DNA of 64,000 bases from Kitasatospora papulosa (GTDB lineage: Bacteria > Actinomycetota > Actinomycetes > Streptomycetales > Streptomycetaceae), in the NCBI RefSeq assembly GCF_000717245.1, contig NZ_JNYQ01000015.1, positions 1-64,000 of the forward strand, given 5' to 3'. Position 1 is the stretch's first letter. Every line of letters starts with the position of its first letter. The position numbers and the translations under genes were made by a program. Below the pieces are notes generated by a model. That model made no database searches. It saw nothing but the letters and a program-made list of their open reading frames with translations, and was not told where the DNA came from. Shown here piece by piece: positions 42,441 through 50,390 of this stretch.

Positions 42441-43913
42441 ATGAGTGCCGTCTCCCCCACCCCCCCAAGCCCTTCGCGCAGGACCGGGGCGCGCGTCAAG
42501 AGCCCCGAGCTGCTGCTCGCCGAGTCCGGAGCCGACCTGGAAGGCCACGGTCTGCGGCGCACCATGGGGCTGTTCCAGCTCGTCTGCTTCGGTGTCGGCG
42601 CGATCGTCGGCACCGGGATCTTCGTCGGCCTGTCCGACAGCGTCGCGGAGGCGGGCCCCGCCGTGGTGGTGTCCTTCGTCCTCGCCGCCGTCACCTGCAT
42701 CTTCACCGCCTTCTCGTTCGCCGAGCTCGGCGGCGCCATCCCGGTCTCCGGCAGCTCCTACTCCTTCGCCTACGCCACGCTCGGGGAGCGGGTCGCCTTC
42801 CTCGTGGGCTGGTGCCTGCTCCTGGAGTACGGCGTCTCGGTCTCGGCCGTCGCGGTCGGGTGGAGCCAGTACGTCAACGAACTGCTGGACAGCGTCGTCG
42901 GCTGGAGTCTTCCGGCCGCGCTCTCCGCGGGGCCCGGTGACGGCGGTGTGATCAACCTGCCGGCGATCGTCGTGGTCATGATGGCGGCCACGCTCCTGGT
43001 ACGCGGTATCAGGGAGAGCGCGCGGGCCACGGCGGCGATGGCGGTGCTGAAGATCGGCATCCTCGTCGCGTTCTGCGCGATCGCCTTCACCGCCTTCGAG
43101 GACGGGCACCTCTCGCCCTTCGCCCCCGAGGGCATGGCCGGGATCACGGCCGGCGCGTCGGTGGCGTTCTTCTCGTACATCGGCTTCGACGCCATCACCA
43201 CCGCGGGCGAGGAGGTCAAGAACCCCCGCCGGAACATCCCGATCGCGATCCTGATCTGCATCGGCCTGGTCACGCTGCTGTACTGCGCGGTCGCCCTCGG
43301 GGCCATCGGGTCGCTGGGCGCCGACGCCGTGTCCGACAAGCCCGCCGCACTCTCGCTGGTCGTCGACAAGGTGACCGAATCGAGCGTCGGGGGCGGGATC
43401 ATCGCCTTCGGCGCGGTCGTCGCCATCGCCTCCGTCGTCCTGGCGGTGATGTACGGCCAGACCCGGATCCTGATGTCGATGTCCCGTGACGGACTGATCC
43501 CCCGGGTCTTCGAGCGGGTGTCGCCGAAGACCCGCACGCCGGTCGCCAACACCTGGATCGTGGCGGTCCTCTTCGCCGTTCCCGCCGCGTTCTCGTCCCT
43601 CGACGTCGTCGTGAACCTGACGACGATCGGCACGCTCGCGACCATGGCGGTGGTCAACGTCGCCGTCATCGCGCTGCGCCGCCGCAACCCGGAGCTGAAG
43701 CGTTCCTTCCGGGTGCCGCTGTACCCGGCCAGCCCCGTTCTGGGCGTCGGCTTCTGCCTGTACCTGATGTACGGGACGGGCTGGACGACCTGGGTGCAGT
43801 TCGTCGTCTTCCTGGCCGCCGGCGCGCTCGTGTACGCGCTCTACAGCCGCAGCCGCTCCCGGCTCGTCAGGGAGCCGCAGGACCGGGCGGTACCGGGCCC
43901 GACGGAAGGGTGA
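42441..43913 (+). CDS. APC-family amino-acid permease
   Basis: A 490-residue permease with about 12 to 13 transmembrane helices of the cationic amino-acid transporter (CAT) type. Family signs are MGLFQLVCFGVGAIVGTGIFVGL (helix 1 unwinding GAIVGTGIF), FAELGGAIPVSGSSYSFAY, VAFFSYIGFDAITTAGEEVKNP with the conserved Glu, and QTRILMSMSRDGLIPRVF. Start ATG 42441 (MSAVSPTPPSP). It follows arginine deiminase and carbamoyltransferase, so arginine import or arginine/ornithine exchange is plausible, replacing arcD. A Ser/Arg-rich tail ends the protein, and its last 47 bp overlap the convergent gene. Confidence 0.93.
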   Translation: MSAVSPTPPSPSRRTGARVKSPELLLAESGADLEGHGLRRTMGLFQLVCFGVGAIVGTGIFVGLSDSVAEAGPAVVVSFVLAAVTCIFTAFSFAELGGAIPVSGSSYSFAYATLGERVAFLVGWCLLLEYGVSVSAVAVGWSQYVNELLDSVVGWSLPAALSAGPGDGGVINLPAIVVVMMAATLLVRGIRESARATAAMAVLKIGILVAFCAIAFTAFEDGHLSPFAPEGMAGITAGASVAFFSYIGFDAITTAGEEVKNPRRNIPIAILICIGLVTLLYCAVALGAIGSLGADAVSDKPAALSLVVDKVTESSVGGGIIAFGAVVAIASVVLAVMYGQTRILMSMSRDGLIPRVFERVSPKTRTPVANTWIVAVLFAVPAAFSSLDVVVNLTTIGTLATMAVVNVAVIALRRRNPELKRSFRVPLYPASPVLGVGFCLYLMYGTGWTTWVQFVVFLAAGALVYALYSRSRSRLVREPQDRAVPGPTEG

Positions 43914-44343
43914 ACCACACCGCCTTGCCGTGCGCGGTGGGGCGGTGACCGCAGGCGGAGCTCAGGGCGCGGATCAGCAGGAGACCCCTGCCGTGCTCCT
44001 GCCAGGGATCGGGGGTGCTGCCCGGGAGCAGGCCTGACAGGTCGCCCGGCGGCCCGGGGTCGTGGTCGTGCACCTCCACCTGGCAGCCGGAGGCCAGGAG
44101 CTCGACCACCAGCTCGATGGGCCCGGAGCCGTCGGTGTGCTCCACGGCGTTGGCGACCAGCTCGGCCGTCAGCAGCTCGGCGGTGTCGCTGTCCGCGGGT
44201 GCCTCGAGTTCCGCCAGCGCCGTACGGACCAGCGCGCGGGCGATCGGCACCGCGGCCGTGGAGTGCGGCAGGGTGATGCGCCAGGAGGGCTGAGGGGGGG
44301 CGTCGGGCGGCACAGTGGGGGCTTCCGTTCGGCAGCGGGACAT
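43867..44343 (-). CDS. Anti-sigma-factor-type HATPase (RsbW-like)
   Basis: A 158-residue single-domain ATP-binding protein of the HATPase_c_2 group found in many copies in Streptomyces. Start ATG 44343 (MSRCRTEAPTVPPDAPPQP) is the best fit, though the ribosome site is weak; an in-frame ATG at 44445 is possible. The fold shows SWRITLPHSTAAVPIARALVR, the N box TAELLTAELVANAVEHTDG (Asn Mg ligand), a G1-type HDHDPGPPGD and GRGLLLIRALSSACG. These proteins bind or phosphorylate anti-anti-sigma partners. No sigma factor or partner is adjacent. The C-terminus overlaps the convergent permease gene by 47 bp. Confidence 0.88.
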   Translation of the reverse strand: MSRCRTEAPTVPPDAPPQPSWRITLPHSTAAVPIARALVRTALAELEAPADSDTAELLTAELVANAVEHTDGSGPIELVVELLASGCQVEVHDHDPGPPGDLSGLLPGSTPDPWQEHGRGLLLIRALSSACGHRPTAHGKAVWFTLPSGPVPPGPAAP

Positions 44344-44495
44344 CCGGCGGAGGCGCGGGGGCGCCCCGCCGGCTGCGTCCTGGTGCGCGTGGTCCGTACC
44401 AGGACTTCCTGCGCTCAACCATACGAAGCGAGGCCCGCCGGACATAGAGGCGGTCGGCCGGTACAAAAGGGACCTTCGCCACAGTGGGCGGCGGG

Positions 44496-44546
44496 CTTAT
44501 CGCGTCCTCGTGACGGAAGTCATGTACCGGTGATAGCTTCGAAGCT
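44496..44546 (+). promoter_or_regulatory. Promoter region of the enoyl-CoA hydratase-monooxygenase operon
   Basis: GTGACG (44510-44515), an 18-bp spacer and TAGCTT (44534-44539) are a possible promoter. The perfect palindrome AGCTTCGAAGCT (44535-44546) overlaps the -10 and start site. CTTATCGCG (44496-44504) upstream recurs, inverted, in the other promoter region of the cluster at 50360-50368. Confidence 0.45.
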
Positions 44547-44583
44547 CATCTGCAGCAGCCCGACGGCCGGAGGAGACCCTCCC

Positions 44584-45411
44584 ATGAGCCCGTTCACCGG
44601 CTCCGCCTCGCGGACCGAACGCTGGAAGCATCTGCGCCTGACCACCGACGACGGCGTGGCGACCGTCACCCTCGCCCGCCCCGAGAAGATCAACGCACTC
44701 ACCTTCGGCGCCTACGCCGACCTGCGTGACCTCCTCGCCGAGCTCTCCCGCGAACGGTCCGTGCGCGCCCTCGTGCTCGCCGGTGAAGGGCGGGGGTTCT
44801 GCTCGGGCGGCGACGTGGACGAGATCATCGGCGCCACCCTCGCGATGGACACCGCCCAGCTCCTGGACTTCAACCGGATGACAGGCCAGGTCGTACGAGC
44901 CCTCCGCGAGTGCCCGTTCCCCGTCGTCGCCGCCGTGCACGGAGTCGCCGCCGGTGCCGGAGCGGTCCTCGCCCTGGCCGCCGACTTCCGGGTCGCCGCC
45001 CCTTCCGCCCGCTTCGCCTTCCTCTTCACCGCGGTAGGCCTCTCCGGCGGCGACATGGGCGCCGCCTACCTGCTGCCCCGTGTCGTCGGCCTCGGACACG
45101 CCACCCGGATCCTGATGCTCGGCGAACCCGTCCGCGCCCCCGAGGCCGAGCGCATCGGACTGATCAGCGAGCTGACCGGCGAAGGGGAGGCCGACACCCG
45201 GGCAGCCGTTCTGGCCCGACGCCTCGCCGACGGGCCGGCCCTCGCCCTCGCCCAGACGAAGGCGCTCCTCACCGCGGAGCTCGACATGCCGCTCGCCGCC
45301 GCCGTGGAGATGGACGCGGCCACCCAGGCCCTCCTGATGAACGGCGAGGACTACGCCGAGTTCCACGCGGCCTTCACCGAGAAACGGCCGCCGAAGTGGC
45401 GGGGCAGGTGA
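44584..45411 (+). CDS. Enoyl-CoA hydratase/isomerase family protein
   Basis: A 275-residue crotonase-fold enzyme that adds water to, or opens, a CoA-bound ring or enoyl chain. Start ATG 44584 has GGAGGAGACCC upstream. Crotonase signatures are VTLARPEKINALTF, the oxyanion loop GEGRGFCSGGDVDEI, and the second oxyanion segment AAVHGVAAGAGAVLALAADFR, with GLSGGDMGAAYLLPRVVG after it. A C-terminal AFTEKRPPKWRGR is typical. It is 4 bp from the monooxygenase-OYE fusion and clearly translationally coupled. In the Azoarcus 2-aminobenzoyl-CoA pathway such a protein takes part in the steps after ring reduction, a role inferred here. Confidence 0.92.
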   Translation: MSPFTGSASRTERWKHLRLTTDDGVATVTLARPEKINALTFGAYADLRDLLAELSRERSVRALVLAGEGRGFCSGGDVDEIIGATLAMDTAQLLDFNRMTGQVVRALRECPFPVVAAVHGVAAGAGAVLALAADFRVAAPSARFAFLFTAVGLSGGDMGAAYLLPRVVGLGHATRILMLGEPVRAPEAERIGLISELTGEGEADTRAAVLARRLADGPALALAQTKALLTAELDMPLAAAVEMDAATQALLMNGEDYAEFHAAFTEKRPPKWRGR

Positions 45412-45415
45412 CGCG

Positions 45416-47722
45416 ATGCCCTCCCGGGACACGGAGCGGATCGCGGTCGTCGGCGGGGGACCCGGCGGGCTCTACGCCGCCGCGCTGCTGAAACGACTGC
45501 GCCCCGGCCGCGAGATCACCGTCTGGGAACGCAACGCCCCGGAGGACACCTTCGGCTTCGGTGTGGTCCTCTCCGACGAGACACTCGGCGGCATCGAACA
45601 CGCCGACCCCGTCGTGTACGCGGCGCTGAGCGACGCGTTCGTCCGCTGGGACACCATCGACGTCGTCCACCGGGGCACCACCCAGACCTCCGGCGGCCAC
45701 GGCTTCGCCGCGCTGGAGCGCCGCACGCTCCTGCGGATCCTGCACGAGCGCTGCGCGTCCCTCGGTGTGCGGCTCCGCTTCCGGACCGAGGCACCGCCCA
45801 CCGCCGAGCTCGCCGCCGGCCACGACCTGGTCGTCGCCACGGACGGGGTGCACAGCGCCACCCGCGAGGCACACGCCCGTCACTTCCGTCCCACGGTCAC
45901 GCACCACCGCAACCGCTACATCTGGCTCGCCGCCGACGTCGCGTTCGACTCCTTCCGCTTCGAGATCGCCGAGACCCGGCATGGTGTGATGCAGCTGCAC
46001 GCCTACCCCTTCGCCCGCCCCTCGCCGGGCGACCCCGGCGCCTCCACCGTCATCGTCGAGATGCGCGACGAGGTCTGGCGGGCCGCCGGACTCGACACCT
46101 GCGGCACCGCCGAGTCGGCCGAACGCTGTGCCGAGGTCTTCGCGAAGGCGCTCGGCGGCCGGCCGCTGCGCTCCAACAAGTCCTCCTGGCTCACCTTCGC
46201 CACCGTCACCAACCAGCGCTGGTCGCACGGCCGCACGGTCCTCCTCGGAGACGCCGCCCACACCGCCCACTTCTCGATCGGCTCCGGCACCAAGCTCGCC
46301 GTCGAGGACGCACTCGCCCTCGCCGCCTGTCTCGAGGAACAGCCCGGCCTGTCCGCCGCCCTCGCCGCGTACGAGGCCGAGCGCCGCCCCGTCGTCCTGT
46401 CCACCCAGCGTGCCGCCGCGGCCAGCCTGCGCTGGTTCGAGGAACTGCCGCAGTACGCGCACCAGCCGCCCCGGCGGTTCGCCTTCAACCTGCTCACCCG
46501 CAGCCGCCGCGTCACCCACGACAACCTCCGGCTCCGCGACCCCGGCTTCACCGCAGCGGTCGAGGAGGAGTTCGGCTGCCCGCCCGGCACCCCGCCGATG
46601 TTCACCCCGCTGCGGCTCCGCGGCCTCGAACTCCGCAACCGGATCGTCGTGTCGCCCATGGACATGTACTCCGCCGACGCCGACGGCGTGCCCGGCGACT
46701 TCCACCTGGTCCACCTCGGCGCCCGGGCGCTCGGTGGCGCCGGTCTCGTCATGACCGAGATGGTCTGCGTGAGCCCCGAGGGCCGCATCACCCCCGGCTG
46801 CACCGGCCTGTGGACCGATGAACAGGCCGACGCCTGGACCAGGATCACGCGTTTCGTCCACGACACCGCCCCCGGTGCCGCGATCGGGGTCCAACTGGGC
46901 CACTCCGGCCGCAAGGGCTCGACCCGGCGGATGTGGGAGGGCATCGACGAGCCGCTGGAGGACGGGAACTGGCCGGTCGTGGCCGCCTCGCCCCTCCCGT
47001 ACGCGCACGGGGTCAGCCAGGTCCCGCAGGCGCTCGACAGGGGCGGGATGGACGCCGTCCGCGACCGGTTCACCGAGGCCGCCCGCCGCGCCGCCCGCTG
47101 CGGGTTCGACCTCCTCGAACTGCACTGTGCCCACGGCTACCTGCTCTCCGGATTCCTCTCCCCGCTCACCAACCGGCGCACCGACGCCTACGGCGGTTCC
47201 GTGGAGAACCGGCTGCGCTTCCCCCTGGAGGTCTTCGACGCCGTGCGGGCCGCCTGGCCGCGGGAGCGGCCGATGACCGTACGGATCTCCGCGACGGACT
47301 GGTCCCACGGCGGGACGAGCGACGAGGACGCCCTGGCGGTCGCCCGCGCCTTCGCCGCTCACGGGGCCGACGCCATCGACGTCTCCACCGGCCAGGTCGT
47401 CCCGGAGGAACGCCCCGAGTACGGCCGCTCGTACCAGACCCCTTACGCCGACCGCATCCGCAACGTCCTGGGCGTACCCGTCATCGCCGTGGGCGCCATC
47501 TCCTCCTGGGACGACGTCAACTCGCTGCTGCTCGCGGGCCGGGCCGACCTCTGCGCCCTGGCCCGCCCCCACCTCCACGACCCGCACTGGACCCTGCATG
47601 CCGCGGCCGCACAGGGCTATACGGGACCGGGTGCCCCCTGGCCGCTGCCGTACCGCGCGGGCAGCCGTCCTCCGCCGACGGGCCGCACCGACGCCCCGAA
47701 GCCTCGCCTCACGCTTGACTGA
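45416..47722 (+). CDS. Aryl-CoA monooxygenase/reductase fusion (2-aminobenzoyl-CoA or salicylyl-CoA type)
   Basis: A 768-residue fusion of two flavoenzymes. Residues 1 to about 385 are an FAD aromatic hydroxylase with IAVVGGGPGGLYAA (FAD loop), TDGVHSATREAHARHF (DG motif) and TVLLGDAAHTAHFSIGSGTK (GD motif). Residues about 395-750 are an Old-Yellow-Enzyme barrel (MFTPLRLRGLELRNRIVVSP, VQLGHSGRKGSTRRMW, CGFDLLELHCAHGYLLSGFLSPLTN, FMN-site PVIAVGAISSWDD). This architecture is that of 2-aminobenzoyl-CoA monooxygenase/reductase, which hydroxylates then reduces the ring; close relatives are annotated salicylyl-CoA 5-hydroxylase. Neighbouring ligase, hydratase, dehydrogenase and RidA favour the 2-aminobenzoate route. 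Confidence 0.92.
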   Translation: MPSRDTERIAVVGGGPGGLYAAALLKRLRPGREITVWERNAPEDTFGFGVVLSDETLGGIEHADPVVYAALSDAFVRWDTIDVVHRGTTQTSGGHGFAALERRTLLRILHERCASLGVRLRFRTEAPPTAELAAGHDLVVATDGVHSATREAHARHFRPTVTHHRNRYIWLAADVAFDSFRFEIAETRHGVMQLHAYPFARPSPGDPGASTVIVEMRDEVWRAAGLDTCGTAESAERCAEVFAKALGGRPLRSNKSSWLTFATVTNQRWSHGRTVLLGDAAHTAHFSIGSGTKLAVEDALALAACLEEQPGLSAALAAYEAERRPVVLSTQRAAAASLRWFEELPQYAHQPPRRFAFNLLTRSRRVTHDNLRLRDPGFTAAVEEEFGCPPGTPPMFTPLRLRGLELRNRIVVSPMDMYSADADGVPGDFHLVHLGARALGGAGLVMTEMVCVSPEGRITPGCTGLWTDEQADAWTRITRFVHDTAPGAAIGVQLGHSGRKGSTRRMWEGIDEPLEDGNWPVVAASPLPYAHGVSQVPQALDRGGMDAVRDRFTEAARRAARCGFDLLELHCAHGYLLSGFLSPLTNRRTDAYGGSVENRLRFPLEVFDAVRAAWPRERPMTVRISATDWSHGGTSDEDALAVARAFAAHGADAIDVSTGQVVPEERPEYGRSYQTPYADRIRNVLGVPVIAVGAISSWDDVNSLLLAGRADLCALARPHLHDPHWTLHAAAAQGYTGPGAPWPLPYRAGSRPPPTGRTDAPKPRLTLD

Positions 47723-47760
47723 CCGTCAGGCACGCGCCGCCGGCGACGCGCGCGGGGCGG

Positions 47761-47806
47761 GCCCCGGTTCCGCCCACCGGACGCGACGGACGGTGGGACC
47801 CGGGCC
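47761..47806. terminator. Possible terminator between convergent genes
   Basis: CCCACCG (47773-47779) pairs with CGGTGGG (47791-47797), and the flanking GC-rich arms extend the stem with a bulge. It sits between the fusion gene and the convergent acetyltransferase gene. Confidence 0.45.
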
Positions 47807-48628
47807 TCACTCCGGCTCCGCGGTGATCAACAGGCGGTCGGAGACGGCCTCGTAGCCGATCCGCAGGTACAGGGCGTTGCTCGTCGGGTTCGCGAGGTCG
47901 GCGAAGAGCAGCACCTCCGCGGCCCCGTCCTCCCGGGCTGGACGGCCGGCCTCCGCGGTGACCGCGGCCGCGTAGCCCCGGCCCCGCTGCTCCGGCGGGG
48001 TGTAGACGGCCGAGACCCGCACCGTGCCCGCGATCCTGCGGGAGACGCCCGCCATCGAGACCGGCACCCCGTCCGTCTCCCAGAGGGTCAGCCCGCCGTG
48101 CGCGGTGCGCTCGTCCACGACGCGTTCCGCGCGGTCGCCGGACTGCCCGGTCTCCGCACAGAACGCCCGCGTCCACGCGACGAGCAGCGCACGGTCGGCG
48201 GTGTCCGCCGCCCGTGGCCTCCCGGCGGGTGCGGGGAAGGGCGGCACGGCCGCGCCGAGCCGGTACAGCCGGTGCTCCTCGTCGACGCGGTGGCGAGGCC
48301 AGCGGGCGGCCAGTGCCGTCGCCGCCGCACGGTCCGCGTCGATGCGGGGCAGCGGGAGCGCGTCGGCCAGAGCCGCGACCGCCTCCGGGGCCGCCGAGCC
48401 GAGGACCGGCGGGTGGGGCGGCGTGCGCACCAGGGCCCCGGCCACCTCCCCGTCCGCCCCGCGCCACCAGCCCAGCACGGGGTCCCCCGCCCCGTAGGCG
48501 TGCGGTCCGCCCTCCCGCAGGGTGGCGGTGACGGTCAGCAGCAGGGTGTTCTCGGCGGGCCGGGCGGCCAGTGACGGCCCGGCCGTCTCCAGGAAGGCGT
48601 CGACGTCGTCGGTGAAGGTCCAGGACAT
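47807..48628 (-). CDS. GNAT-family N-acetyltransferase
   Basis: A 273-residue protein with an N-terminal divergent half (SWTFTDDVDAFLETAGPSLA, AENTLLLTVTATLR) and a C-terminal GNAT acetyl-CoA-binding half: AGTVRVSAVYTPPEQRGRGY with the pyrophosphate-binding QRGRGY, and ANPTSNALYLRIGYEAV, the classic late GNAT signature. The start ATG 48628 is 3 bp past the ligase stop, so the two are one operon. Acetylation of an aromatic amine in this cluster would be attractive but is only suggested by position. Many such GNATs are encoded in Streptomyces as free-standing genes. Confidence 0.88.
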   Translation of the reverse strand: MSWTFTDDVDAFLETAGPSLAARPAENTLLLTVTATLREGGPHAYGAGDPVLGWWRGADGEVAGALVRTPPHPPVLGSAAPEAVAALADALPLPRIDADRAAATALAARWPRHRVDEEHRLYRLGAAVPPFPAPAGRPRAADTADRALLVAWTRAFCAETGQSGDRAERVVDERTAHGGLTLWETDGVPVSMAGVSRRIAGTVRVSAVYTPPEQRGRGYAAAVTAEAGRPAREDGAAEVLLFADLANPTSNALYLRIGYEAVSDRLLITAEPE

Positions 48629-48631
48629 GCC

Positions 48632-50299
48632 TCATCCTGTCCGGCCGTCCGCCTCCCGGTCATCCCGGTTTCCGGCCGGGCGCCCTGGAGCGCCGGGCCC
48701 TCGCAGCAGGAACCGCTGGAGCTTCCCCGTCGCGGTCCTCGGGAGCGCCGGCACGAACTCGACGGTACGCGGGCACTTGTGCGGTGACAGCGCGGCCTTC
48801 ATGTGGGTGCGCAGGTCGTCCGCCGACAGGGACGCCCCCTCACGCAGGACGACGTAGGCGGCCACGATCTGCCCGCGCAGTTCGTCGGCCCGCCCCACCA
48901 CCGCCGCCTCGGAGACGTCGGGGTGGCGCAGGAGGGCCTCCTCGACCTCGGGGCCGGCGATGTTGTAACCGGCGGAGATGATCATGTCGTCGGCGCGCGC
49001 GACGTAACGGAAGTAGCCGTCCGGCTCGCGGACGTAGGTGTCACCGGTGATGTTCCAGCCGTGGCGCACGTACACGCGCTGACGTTCGTCGGCGAGGTAC
49101 CGGCAGCCGACCGGACCGCGCACGGCCAGCAGGCCGGGCTCCCCGTCGGGCAGCTCCACGCCGTCCTCGTCCACCACACGCGCCTGCCAGCCGGGCACGG
49201 GCACGCCCGTGGTGCCGGGCCGGATCGCCCCGTCGGCCGCGGAGATGAAGATGTGCAGCAGCTCGGTGGCCCCGATGCCGTTGATGATGCGCAGGCCCGT
49301 CCGTTCGTACCAGGACCGCCAGGTCGCGGCGGGAAGGTTCTCCCCGGCCGAGACGCAACGGCGCAGGGCGGACAGGTCGTGGCCGTCGAGTGCGTCCAGC
49401 ATCACGCGGTAGGCGGTCGGTGCCGTGAACAGGACGGAGACCCGGTGCTCGGCGAGCGCGGGCAGCAGCTGCCTGGGTCCCGCCTGCTCCAGCAGCAGGG
49501 CCGAGGCACCGGCCCGGAGCGGGAAGACCACCAGTCCGCCCAGCCCGAAGGTGAAACCGAGCGGCGGGCTGCCCGTGAACACGTCGTCGGGGCCCGGACG
49601 CAGGACGTGCCGGGCGAACGTGTCGGCGACCGCCAGCACATCGCGGTGGGCGTGCATGCAGCCCTTGGGCCGGCCGGTGGTACCCGAGGTGAACGCGATG
49701 AGCGCGATGTCGTCGGCGGCGGTGTCCACCGCCCGGTAGGGCCCGGGCCGCGCCGCCGCGAGCTCCGTCAGGTCGTCGGCGGAGTCGCCCCCGTACGTCG
49801 TGACGCGCAGCCCGTGGACCCCGGCGCCGAGCAGGTCGTCCACCGATCTGACGTCGCACAGGGCGTGGCCGACACGGGCGAGGGAACAGATCGTGGCGAG
49901 TTCGGAGGCCCGTTGCCGGTCCAGGACGGTCACCGCGACCGCCCCGGCCTTCATCACGGCGAGCCAGCAGGCCGCGAGCCAGGGCGTGGTGGGACCGCGC
50001 AGCAGCACGCGGTTGCCGGGGACGACGCCCAGGTCATGGGTCAGCACCTGCGCGATCCGGTCCACCCGGTCGCGCAGCTCCCCGTAGCTCCACACCGTCC
50101 CGTCGCCGGTGCGGAAGGCGGGGCGGTCGGGGCCGAAGCCGGCGACGGTGCGGTCGAGCAGCTCGTATCCGCAGTTCAGCCGGTCCGGGTAGGCCAGTTC
50201 GGGGAGGTCGAAGACCAGCTCGGGCCAGTCCTCGGCGGGTGGGAGATGGTCGCGCGCGAAGGTGTCGGTGTGCGCGCTCGCGGTACCTGACGGCTTCAT
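48632..50299 (-). CDS. Aryl-CoA ligase, probable 2-aminobenzoate-CoA ligase
   Basis: A 555-residue acyl-activating enzyme that makes an aryl-CoA from acid, ATP and CoA. The N-terminus SAHTDTFARDHLPPAEDWPEL closely follows the pattern I recall for 2-aminobenzoate-CoA ligases. AMP-binding motifs are IAFTSGTTGRPKGCMHAHRD (P-loop), INGIGATELLH, GWNITGDTYVREPDG, and the catalytic Lys in RTATGKLQRF. The ISAGYNIAGPEVEEALL hinge is typical. It stands divergent from the acyl-CoA dehydrogenase gene and should start the pathway completed by the fusion enzyme, hydratase and dehydrogenase. Benzoate or salicylate as substrate cannot be excluded. Confidence 0.9.
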   Translation of the reverse strand: MKPSGTASAHTDTFARDHLPPAEDWPELVFDLPELAYPDRLNCGYELLDRTVAGFGPDRPAFRTGDGTVWSYGELRDRVDRIAQVLTHDLGVVPGNRVLLRGPTTPWLAACWLAVMKAGAVAVTVLDRQRASELATICSLARVGHALCDVRSVDDLLGAGVHGLRVTTYGGDSADDLTELAAARPGPYRAVDTAADDIALIAFTSGTTGRPKGCMHAHRDVLAVADTFARHVLRPGPDDVFTGSPPLGFTFGLGGLVVFPLRAGASALLLEQAGPRQLLPALAEHRVSVLFTAPTAYRVMLDALDGHDLSALRRCVSAGENLPAATWRSWYERTGLRIINGIGATELLHIFISAADGAIRPGTTGVPVPGWQARVVDEDGVELPDGEPGLLAVRGPVGCRYLADERQRVYVRHGWNITGDTYVREPDGYFRYVARADDMIISAGYNIAGPEVEEALLRHPDVSEAAVVGRADELRGQIVAAYVVLREGASLSADDLRTHMKAALSPHKCPRTVEFVPALPRTATGKLQRFLLRGPGAPGRPAGNRDDREADGRTG

Positions 50300-50326
50300 G
50301 AAGCATCGCCCCCTTGTCGCCCTTGG

Positions 50327-50378
50327 AGCGTATCGTTCGAGTGACGGTAGTCAACGGTCCGCGATAAGACGCGACAAG
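50327..50378. promoter_or_regulatory. Divergent promoter region of the aryl-CoA cluster
   Basis: On the minus strand, TTGACT (50349-50354), a 16-bp spacer and TACGCT (50327-50332) form a good promoter for the ligase. On the plus strand, CGCGATAAG (50360-50368) and CGCGACAAG (50370-50378) are direct repeats 10 bp apart, just before the dehydrogenase start. The first is the exact inverse of CTTATCGCG at 44496-44504, upstream of the hydratase gene. Confidence 0.55.
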
Positions 50379-50390
50379 AGAGGCGCCGCC

